This document shows, one piece after another, positions 8,252-15,993 of a stretch of DNA of 64,000 bases; position 1 is the first letter of the stretch; every line of letters starts with the position of its first letter. The stretch covers positions 1,054,001 through 1,118,000 of the forward strand of contig DFNX01000016.1 in the NCBI GenBank assembly GCA_002376235.1, written 5' to 3'. The notes under the pieces were generated by a model. It had not been told where the DNA came from. It made no database searches and saw nothing but the letters and a program-made list of their open reading frames with translations. A program made the position numbers and the translations under genes. This DNA is from Neorhizobium sp. UBA3556. Lineage in GTDB: Bacteria > Pseudomonadota > Alphaproteobacteria > Rhizobiales > Rhizobiaceae.

Positions 8252-9170
8252 CACGACGACGCCCCGCGACATCATCCTCCTCGTCGATGACAGCCCCGAC
8301 GCATTGGGCTTTCTGACCGAAGCGCTGGAACAGTCCGGCTTCTCCGTGCTGATTGCCACATCCGGCCAGTCGGCGCTCAACATCATCGACAAGATCACCC
8401 CCGACCTCATCCTTCTCGATGCCGTCATGCCGGGCATGGACGGGTTCGAGACCTGCCGGCGGCTGAAGACCAATGCCGGTGTCGCCCAGGTTCCAGTCAT
8501 CTTCATGACCGGATTGACCGAGACGGAACATGTCGTCCATGCGCTGGGTTCCGGCGGGGTCGATTATCTGACCAAGCCGATTAATATCGATGAACTCAGA
8601 GCCCGTATCCGCGTCCACCTCGCCAATGCCCGCTCCGCCCAGAGCGCCCGTGTCGCGCTTGATGCCGCCGGTCGCCACCTGCTGGCCGTCAGGGCTGATG
8701 GCAGCATACAGTGGTCGACACCCCAGGCGACCCGGCTGATCAACGCTGCCACCAACAGCGACGATGGACTGGACATGGTTGCCGCGCGCGTCGCCACCTG
8801 GATGACGGAGCGCGATCGTCCGGGCTTTTCACGCGAGGCGGCCTTTTTTCTCGATCCGACGGAAGAAAAGGGACTGCAGCTCTCCTATCTCGGCGGCCTG
8901 AGCGCAGACGAGTTTCTCTTCCGCCTGACCGCTAACAACCGCCTCCCCGACGTTGAAGTCCTGCGCCAGCATTTTCCGCTGACAGCACGCGAATCCGATG
9001 TCCTTCTCTGGATCGCCAAGGGCAAGTCGAACCGCGATATCGGCGAAATCCTCGGCCTGTCTGCGCGCACGGTCAACAAACATCTGGAGCAGATCTACGT
9101 CAAATTGGGCGTTGAAAACCGCGCTTCCGCGGCCGTAAGAGCAGCTCACGTGCTGCACGAGGGCAGCTGA
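8244..9170 (+). CDS. LuxR-family response regulator partnered with the NCS1 hybrid kinase
   Basis: Two-component response regulator of 308 aa. The receiver domain (about 10-125) has phospho-acceptor Asp59 (LLDAVMPGMDGFE) and the conserved Lys in YLTKPINID. A middle region of about 100 aa is not recognised. The C-terminal LuxR/GerE helix-turn-helix (about 230-300) reads LTARESDVLLWIAKGKSNRDIGEILGLSARTVNKHLEQIYVKL. Start chosen at ATG 8244, 9 nt after AAGGAGG; it overlaps the kinase stop by 8 nt. Translational coupling and the receiver on the kinase suggest a phosphorelay ending in transcription control. Targets cannot be read from the window. Confidence 0.92.
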   Translation: MADTTTPRDIILLVDDSPDALGFLTEALEQSGFSVLIATSGQSALNIIDKITPDLILLDAVMPGMDGFETCRRLKTNAGVAQVPVIFMTGLTETEHVVHALGSGGVDYLTKPINIDELRARIRVHLANARSAQSARVALDAAGRHLLAVRADGSIQWSTPQATRLINAATNSDDGLDMVAARVATWMTERDRPGFSREAAFFLDPTEEKGLQLSYLGGLSADEFLFRLTANNRLPDVEVLRQHFPLTARESDVLLWIAKGKSNRDIGEILGLSARTVNKHLEQIYVKLGVENRASAAVRAAHVLHEGS

Positions 9171-9342
9171 ACGCATCACTTGATGCCCTTATTTCACCGC
9201 TTGCGCGAGCGAAATCCGAAATGTACGCATCAGTTACATTCGCCTATTAGAATATACTATATATCAAAGATACAATCTGGCATTCGTTGTTGCGGCGCAA
9301 CGGAGAAGGTAGTGAATCACTTCACCCAACAAGGCCGCATTG

Positions 9343-9543
9343 ATGACCTCCGACACGAACCCCTCGCTCGCATCTCTTCTCAGCCTCGTGCAAACCCTGA
9401 AGCGCGACGGCAGCAAAAACCGGCTGTCACCTTCCGAGAGAGAAGCCAGGATTTCCGCCGTCATCGAGAGATTGTCGAGCGTGCAACCGCTCCCCATCGC
9501 CGCTCAGGCCGTACCGATGACTTTCAGCGCCGAAGAAAGATAA
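9343..9543 (+). CDS. Small hypothetical protein (uncertain)
   Basis: Open frame of 66 codons from ATG at 9343 (an in-frame TTG precedes it). The product begins MTSDTNPSLASLLSLV and is predicted to be mostly helical. Codon use is GC-rich at third positions as in real genes nearby, but the ribosome site is weak and no family is recognised. It ends convergently and overlaps by 40 nt the 3' end of the PAS-domain gene on the other strand. The interval 9171-9342 upstream has no other gene. It could be spurious. Confidence 0.35.
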   Translation: MTSDTNPSLASLLSLVQTLKRDGSKNRLSPSEREARISAVIERLSSVQPLPIAAQAVPMTFSAEER

Positions 9544-10003
9544 CGCGCTGCAAGATCGTTGCCCCTTTTTTGCGCGATATCGAGCGCCGACCTGCAATAG
9601 CCGGTCAGCGGATCGGGCATTGATGAAGCGATACCGCTCGAAATCTCCATGATCGTGCCGTTATAGATGAACGGGACGCCTGCATTGTCCTTGAGGCACC
9701 GCCCGACAGACAGGACATCCACCTTGCCACGTCCGGCGTGATCGATACGATATTGCTCCTGATACACTTGCCCGGTGGTAATCGCCCGATGGATCGAGGC
9801 GGCAACCCGCGCGCGGTCATCGATCGAGATACGGTCCATCAGGGCAAGAATTGGTAGCCCGACGCCATGATGCTCTCTTCGATGCCAAAGAGTTCCGCCA
9901 CAGCAACATCACCATAAAACCGGTCTTCAGCCAGATCCCAGCTGAAAAAAGCCATTCCGCAAGACAAGAAAGCAGCACTGAGTTCGGTATTCAGCTGGAA
10001 CAT
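9504..10003 (-). pseudogene. PAS-domain protein interrupted by a frameshift
   Basis: Two minus-strand frames join into one PAS protein. The first starts at 10003 (MFQLNTELSAAFLSCGMAFF) and continues SWDLAEDRFYGDVAVAELFGI, a PAS N-terminus, until a stop near 9842. In the second frame the same DNA reads GLPILALMDRISIDDRARVA, the usual continuation of a PAS domain (GLP...IHPDDR pattern). It runs on through YRIDHAGRGKVDVLSVGR and IYNGTIMEIS to a helical tail and TGA at 9504. The shift (one base gained or two lost) lies near 9855-9865, in the ATGGCGTCGGGC stretch. The whole would be about 166 aa, without an output domain. It is either a recent pseudogene or a sequencing error. Confidence 0.6.
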
Positions 10004-10132
10004 GCGAATCCTTTTCTGAAACATTCTCAGAACACTTATTTTAGGACATTATAACTCCGTAAATTACAGTTTCTGACCTGTAAACAATTGGGCACGAAGT
10101 CTAGAACTCGGTAAATGCTCGCAAAAACGAGA

Positions 10133-10156
10133 AAAGCCCGGCTCGCGCCGGGCTTT
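10133..10156 (-). terminator. Rho-independent terminator of livK
   Basis: Perfect 10-bp stem AAAGCCCGGC / GCCGGGCTTT with loop TCGC, about 30 bp after the livK stop on the minus strand. It is followed in that direction by TCTCGTTTTTG. Confidence 0.75.
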
Positions 10157-10184
10157 CCCTTGATTTCTTGTTCCAGGCGGATGC

Positions 10185-11306
10185 TTAGCTACCCTGCTGG
10201 AAGTAGCTGTACTTGCCGTCCGGCCCCTTCTTCCATTCGTACATGACGTAACCCGGAAGCTTCGGGTCGCCCTTTTCGTCGAAGGCGATCTCGCCCAGAA
10301 CGGTCTTGAACGTGCCTTCATGCAGCTTGGCGGCAACGGCTTCCGCGTCTTCGGCGCTACCGGCGGCCTTGATGCCTTCGGCAATGATCTGGACGGCGGC
10401 GTAGGAGTAGAGCGTGTAGGCTTCCGGGTTGAAGCCGGCGGCCTTGAACTTTTCGACCAGCGCCTTGTTTTCCGGGATCAGCGTCGGATCGGGACCAAAG
10501 GTGTTGAGCGTTCCTTCGACGGCATCGCCGGCAATCGAGGCAAGTTCGTTGGAGACGATACCGTCACCCGATACGAGCGTAGCCTTGAGGCCCTGGTCCT
10601 TTGCCTGACGGATGATAAGGCCGGCTTCGGTATGCAGGCCACCCCAGTAGATGATCGAAACGCCGGCTTCCTTCATCTTGGCGATGAGGGCGGAGAAGTC
10701 CTTGTCGCCGGTGTTGACGCCTTCGCGGACAACTTCCTTTTTTCCGAGCGCGTTATAGGCCTTCTTGGTCTCTTCAGCGAGGCCCTGGCCGTAAGGCGTC
10801 TTGTCGTCGATGATGGCGATCTTGGCATCGGCGAACTTCTCGGCAAGATACTTGCCGGCAACGCCGCCCTGCTGGTCGTCACGGCCGCAGGTGCGGAACG
10901 TGTTCCACAGGCCGCGCTCGGTGAAGACCGGGTTGGTGGCGGCAGGCGTGACTTCGAGAATGCCGTTTTCGGCATAGACTTCAGACGCCGGGATGGAGAC
11001 GCCGGAGTTGAAGTGACCGACGACATATTTCACGCCGTCAGCGACGAACTTGTTGGCGACCGAAACGCCCTGCTTGGCGTCGGATACGTCGTCACCCAGC
11101 GCGATGACAAGCTTCTCGCCATTGACGCCACCTGCGGCATTGATGTCGGCAATCGCCTGCTCGGCACCCTTCTGCAGCTGCGCGCCGAAAGCGGCGTTCG
11201 GGCCAGTCAGCGGACCGCCGACGGCGATCACGATATCGGCCCACGCATTGCCGCCGAAGGCAACCATGGCCGACAGCGCAACGGCGGAAAGAAGAGACTT
11301 CTTCAT
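10185..11306 (-). CDS. livK: Branched-chain amino acid ABC transporter substrate-binding protein LivK
   Basis: Periplasmic binding protein of 373 aa (Peripla_BP_6 fold). The signal peptide is MKKSLLSAVALSAMVAFGG up to AWA (about residue 23), followed by DIVIAVGGPLTGPNAAFG. The blocks GVSIPASEVYAENGILEVTPAATNP and FRTCGRDDQQG are typical of LivK/LivJ/BraC proteins binding Leu, Ile, Val and related residues. It is the last gene of the livH-livM-livG-livF-DUF6867-livK run on the minus strand, separated from DUF6867 by 142 bp that contain a 32-bp palindrome. This allows separate, higher expression of the binding protein. A strong terminator follows. The precise amino-acid specificity is not determinable here. 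Confidence 0.95.
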   Translation of the reverse strand: MKKSLLSAVALSAMVAFGGNAWADIVIAVGGPLTGPNAAFGAQLQKGAEQAIADINAAGGVNGEKLVIALGDDVSDAKQGVSVANKFVADGVKYVVGHFNSGVSIPASEVYAENGILEVTPAATNPVFTERGLWNTFRTCGRDDQQGGVAGKYLAEKFADAKIAIIDDKTPYGQGLAEETKKAYNALGKKEVVREGVNTGDKDFSALIAKMKEAGVSIIYWGGLHTEAGLIIRQAKDQGLKATLVSGDGIVSNELASIAGDAVEGTLNTFGPDPTLIPENKALVEKFKAAGFNPEAYTLYSYAAVQIIAEGIKAAGSAEDAEAVAAKLHEGTFKTVLGEIAFDEKGDPKLPGYVMYEWKKGPDGKYSYFQQGS

Positions 11307-11414
11307 AGAATAACTCCCAGTTATTATGAGGTGAGAGGTTTTTTGGGATCCGGCACAATACCCACCATTACTGCACCGGAAGCTGTTCCACCTTTTGGTG
11401 TATTTTTATATTTT

Positions 11415-11446
11415 CCAAACCCGATCTGAATTCAGATCGGGTTTGG
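11415..11446. terminator. Perfect 32-bp palindrome between the DUF6867 gene and livK
   Basis: CCAAACCCGATCTGAA (11415-11430) is followed directly by its exact reverse complement (11431-11446) with no loop bases. It begins 3 nt after the stop of the DUF6867 gene. It can form a very stable RNA hairpin and could terminate or protect the upstream liv transcript. The run following it on the minus strand is A-rich rather than T-rich, so it is not a classical intrinsic terminator. Confidence 0.55.
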
Positions 11447-11448
11447 TG

Positions 11449-11802
11449 TCAATCTTTCTTCTTCCACGAGAAAGCTGAGGTCGGCTCGTAGAGCCAGTAG
11501 TAATTCTGCACCATCTGGCGCGTCCGGCGAACACGGAAACCGGCCAGCGAAAACGCCAGCAACAGAACCAGATCAAGCACATAGTAGAAGGCGTTGATGA
11601 ACGGCCCCTGGAAGAGCGCATAATGCAGGAACTGCATGGCGACGGCCAGAAGCACCGTATAGATCACGACTTCGCGATAGCCGTCCCAGCCTTCGGCAGC
11701 GGCCTTGCCGGAGCGCCAAGCGGTCCAGAAACCAAGCAGAAGCACGAGGCCGCGCAAAAAGTAGCGAACGACGGTATCTGTTTCAAAAAACAGGCCCTGC
11801 AT
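11449..11802 (-). CDS. DUF6867 family membrane protein of the liv operon
   Basis: Small inner-membrane protein of 117 aa with about three membrane segments (around residues 10-28, 45-65 and 70-90). The cytoplasmic C-terminus is basic: RVRRTRQMVQNYYWLYEPTSAFSWKKKD. Proteins of this type are found in rhizobial liv operons; the function is unknown. It lies 39 bp after livF in the same direction, so it is probably co-transcribed. It is not one of the canonical five Liv components and may assist transporter assembly; that is inference from position only. Confidence 0.8.
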   Translation of the reverse strand: MQGLFFETDTVVRYFLRGLVLLLGFWTAWRSGKAAAEGWDGYREVVIYTVLLAVAMQFLHYALFQGPFINAFYYVLDLVLLLAFSLAGFRVRRTRQMVQNYYWLYEPTSAFSWKKKD

Positions 11803-11841
11803 GTCAGTGACTCCTGCCAGCGATAATGATGGTGAGAGCGC

Positions 11842-12570
11842 TCAATGCCGGCCTCCTTCGAGATAGGCCGCACGGACTTCCGGATTGGCGAGAAGTTCCT
11901 TGCCGGAACCGCTCATCGTCACCTTGCCGTTGACCATGACATAGGCGCGGTCCGACAGTTTCAGCGCCGCGAATGCGTTCTGCTCCACGAGGAAGACGGT
12001 CAACCCCTCCTCCTTGTTGAGCTTCTTGATCGCCTCGAAAATGCCCTTGACGATCAACGGCGCGAGACCGAGCGACGGCTCGTCGAGCAGTAGCAGTTTC
12101 GGACGCGACATCAGCGCACGGCCGATCGACAGCATCTGCTGTTCGCCGCCCGAAAGCGTGCCGCCGCGCTGGCTCTGGCGCTCCTTGAGACGCGGGAACA
12201 TGACGAACACTTTCTCGACGTCTTCCTTGAAATATTTCAGGTTGTCGAGATTGGCGCCCATCTGCAGGTTTTCCAAGACCGTCATGCGCGGAAAGATCCG
12301 ACGGCCTTCCGGCGACTGGGCGATGCGCTTGCGGGCGATCAGATGCGTCGGCAGCTTGGTGATGTCCTCGCCGTCGAAGATGACCTGACCGTTCTTCGCC
12401 TGAGGCGCCCCACAGATGGTCATCATCAGCGTCGACTTGCCGGCGCCGTTGGCGCCGATCAAGCTGACGATCTCGCCCTTGTGGACTTCGACATCGACGC
12501 CCGAAAGCGCACGGATATTGCCGTAATAGGTTTCGACACCCTGGACTTTCAGAAGGGTTTCACCGGCCAT
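11842..12570 (-). CDS. livF: Branched-chain amino acid ABC transporter ATP-binding protein LivF
   Basis: ATPase subunit of 242 aa. Walker A GANGAGKST, signature LSGGEQQMLSIGRAL and Walker B LLLLDEPSLGLAP are all intact. The LivF-type start (LLKVQGVETYYGNIRALSGV) and the end ANPEVRAAYLEGG distinguish it from LivG. Its ATG overlaps the livG stop (TGATG). It pairs with LivG to energise uptake through LivH/LivM. Confidence 0.96.
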   Translation of the reverse strand: MAGETLLKVQGVETYYGNIRALSGVDVEVHKGEIVSLIGANGAGKSTLMMTICGAPQAKNGQVIFDGEDITKLPTHLIARKRIAQSPEGRRIFPRMTVLENLQMGANLDNLKYFKEDVEKVFVMFPRLKERQSQRGGTLSGGEQQMLSIGRALMSRPKLLLLDEPSLGLAPLIVKGIFEAIKKLNKEEGLTVFLVEQNAFAALKLSDRAYVMVNGKVTMSGSGKELLANPEVRAAYLEGGRH

Positions 12571-13433
12571 CAGACGGTCCCCTCATCGAGCTTTTCCTCG
12601 ATTGCTTCAACTTCATCATCCTCGACGCCGAGATAGGCTGCGATCACCTTCGGGTCGTTCTTCACGTGATCGGGCGTGCCGTCGGAAATCTTCTGGCCGT
12701 ATTCCAGAACGACGACATGGTCGGAAATCTCCATGACGACGGACATGTCGTGCTCGATCAGGAGCAATGACGTGCCTTCGTCGCGGATGGCGCGCAACAG
12801 CGTGTTGAGCGTCAGCGATTCCTTCGGGTTGAGACCTGCCGCCGGTTCGTCCAGGCAGAGCAGTTCCGGACCGGTGCACATGGCGCGGGCGATTTCCAGG
12901 CGACGCTGCGCGCCGTAGGAAAGGTCGCCTGCCGGATCGTCGGCGCGATCGATGAGATCGGCCATTTCCAGCCAGTGACGGGCCTTCTCGATCGCCTCAG
13001 CAGCAGCCGTCTTGTAAGCCGGCAACCCGAGCAGGCCAAGGATCGTGTAGCCGGACGCCTTCATCAGCACGTTGTGCTGGGCGACCAGCAGGTTTTCCAA
13101 AACCGTGAGGCCGGAAAACAGGCGGATATTCTGGAAGGTACGGGCAACGCCCGCGACCTTGTTGATCTCGAAGTCACGCAGGCGTTCCAGGAGATAATCC
13201 TGCCCATCCTTGCGCTTGAGCGTGATCATGCCCATCGTTGGCTTGTAGAAACCGGTGATGCAGTTGAACACCGTGGTCTTGCCTGCACCATTCGGCCCGA
13301 TCAGCGCCGTGATCTCACCGCGCCTGGCTTCGAATGAGAAGTCGTTGATCGCCATCAGGCCACCGAACTTCATCGACAGGTGTTCGACCGTGAGGATCGC
13401 GTCTTTTGTCATTGTTGTCGTCCCGGTCGTCAT
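12570..13433 (-). CDS. livG: Branched-chain amino acid ABC transporter ATP-binding protein LivG
   Basis: ATPase subunit of 287 aa, with Walker A GPNGAGKTT, signature SYGAQRRLEIARAM and Walker B LLCLDEPAAGLNP. The LivG-specific extended N-terminal block LSMKFGGLMAINDFSFEARRGE is present, as is the C-terminal LIEHDMSVVMEISDHVVVLEYG. ATG at 13433 overlaps the livM stop (TGATG). A second ATG at 13412 (MTKDAILTV) is also possible and would still leave a full domain. Operon member between livM and livF. Confidence 0.96.
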   Translation of the reverse strand: MTTGTTTMTKDAILTVEHLSMKFGGLMAINDFSFEARRGEITALIGPNGAGKTTVFNCITGFYKPTMGMITLKRKDGQDYLLERLRDFEINKVAGVARTFQNIRLFSGLTVLENLLVAQHNVLMKASGYTILGLLGLPAYKTAAAEAIEKARHWLEMADLIDRADDPAGDLSYGAQRRLEIARAMCTGPELLCLDEPAAGLNPKESLTLNTLLRAIRDEGTSLLLIEHDMSVVMEISDHVVVLEYGQKISDGTPDHVKNDPKVIAAYLGVEDDEVEAIEEKLDEGTV

Positions 13434-14821
13434 CAGCCGTGGCCTTCCTTGGTGAAGCTGCCGGAGACAGCTTTTCTCTCCTTCAGGAAGGCGGTTGGCT
13501 CACGGGTGCCGACAAAGCCACGCGGCTTGAACAGCATGACGATGATCATCGCCAAGCCGAAGAGCAGCATGCGATAGAGTTCAGGCGTAAAGTCGGGACC
13601 GAAGACATGCTTGAGGAATTCCATCTCGCGCAACAGCTCCGTGCCGCCGACCATGAGAACAGCCGCAATCGCGATGCCCGTCAGCGAGCCCATTCCGCCG
13701 AGAACGACGATGGCAAGGATGACGGCGGATTCCAGGAAGACGAAGCTTTCAGGCGATACGAACCCTTGACGCGCGGCGAAGAAGGAGCCGGCGAAACCGC
13801 CGAACATCGCACCCGTCGCAAACGCCGTCAGCTTGGTCGTCACCGTGTTGATGCCGAGCGAGCGGCAAGCGATCTCGTCTTCACGCAATGCTTCCCAGGC
13901 GCGACCGATCGGCATGCGGCGCAGGCGGATCGTCACATAGGCGGTGATCAGGCAGAGCGCCAGAATGACGTAGAACAGGAACATCTTGTAATAGACCGAG
14001 GAAGAGGGAAGCCCCCAGGCCTTGTTGAAGTTGTTCGCCGCGCCGACATCGAAGGACCAGATGCCGAAGAAGGATGCCTTGGCGATGCCGGAGATACCGA
14101 AGGTACCGCGGGTTACATCCGTCCAGTTGATCAGAACGAGGCGGATGATTTCACCGAAGGCAAGCGTCACGATCGCTAGATAATCCCCTCTCAGCCTCAG
14201 AACGGGGAAGCCGAGAATGATGCCCCAGAAGCCCGCCAGAATGCCGGCCATGGGCAGAAGCAGCCAGAAAGAGAAGCCGAAATTGGCCGACAGCAGCGCA
14301 TAGGAATAGGCGCCGACCGCATAGAAGGCGACATAACCGAGATCGAGCAGGCCGGCGAGGCCGACGACGATATTCAGGCCCCAGGCGAGCATCACGTAGA
14401 TGAGGATCTGGATGCCGAAATTGTCGACATATTTCAGCGATCCCTGGCGACCGAAGATCAGCATGGCCAGGAACGGGTAACAGAGCAGGAAGAGCATCGC
14501 GATCTTCAGGAAATTCCTGTGAAAGAAGCTCTTGTCCGTCGAGATGTCGAGGACGCCGCTCTTCGCCTTGGCGAGCTTGCGCTTGTCCAGATGCGGCTTG
14601 ATGAAGCCGACCGTCAGGAAGCGGCCGATGGCGGCCACAGCAACGAAGACGGCCAGCAGCCCCCAGCGCGTGCGCCAGGTCAGCTGGTTGTTGATGTCCT
14701 GATAGGTTTCGATGCCGACGAACAGAAGGAACATGCCGAAGGCGATAACGCCGGCGAAAATGCCTTCCTTGACGGCCTTGGCCATGAGGCTGGGCGAATT
14801 GTTTTCCGGAGCGTAAGCCAT
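13433..14821 (-). CDS. livM: Branched-chain amino acid ABC transporter permease LivM
   Basis: Inner-membrane permease of 462 aa. The first 100 residues form an extra N-terminal segment with two membrane helices (DUF3382-like), found in many alphaproteobacterial LivM proteins. The core permease follows, with LAWGLNIVVGLAGLLDLGYVAFYAVGAY and the coupling region RAWEALREDEIACRSLGINTV. It starts one base after the livH stop. It forms the heteromeric channel with LivH. Confidence 0.95.
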   Translation of the reverse strand: MAYAPENNSPSLMAKAVKEGIFAGVIAFGMFLLFVGIETYQDINNQLTWRTRWGLLAVFVAVAAIGRFLTVGFIKPHLDKRKLAKAKSGVLDISTDKSFFHRNFLKIAMLFLLCYPFLAMLIFGRQGSLKYVDNFGIQILIYVMLAWGLNIVVGLAGLLDLGYVAFYAVGAYSYALLSANFGFSFWLLLPMAGILAGFWGIILGFPVLRLRGDYLAIVTLAFGEIIRLVLINWTDVTRGTFGISGIAKASFFGIWSFDVGAANNFNKAWGLPSSSVYYKMFLFYVILALCLITAYVTIRLRRMPIGRAWEALREDEIACRSLGINTVTTKLTAFATGAMFGGFAGSFFAARQGFVSPESFVFLESAVILAIVVLGGMGSLTGIAIAAVLMVGGTELLREMEFLKHVFGPDFTPELYRMLLFGLAMIIVMLFKPRGFVGTREPTAFLKERKAVSGSFTKEGHG

Positions 14822-14822
14822 G

Positions 14823-15725
<903 letters not shown>

Positions 15726-15993
15726 ACAGTTTCCCCTAATGCGGTCCTTTGGCGGCCGCACCATTCTTTCAAAGACCTGATGAGATCTTCAATTTTTTTG
15801 ATTCCTATCCGTTTCGTTAAAAATGTGAAGTGCAAAATAAAGAGGCAGATCAATTTTCACGAGCTTTTGCCCACGATGGCGCAAATACGCTCAAAAATGC
15901 CAGAAATGCGGCACTGACATCACAGAAATTGAGCGTTTTTGGCGTGTAAAATCGCGCCGTCCAACTCCCGATTTTCTATAGAGTTTACAACTA

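Noticed and set aside
9264..9497. 77-codon minus-strand frame before the PAS gene end
   Set aside because: Atypical composition and no start signal; the plus-strand frame at 9343 has better codon use but is itself uncertain.
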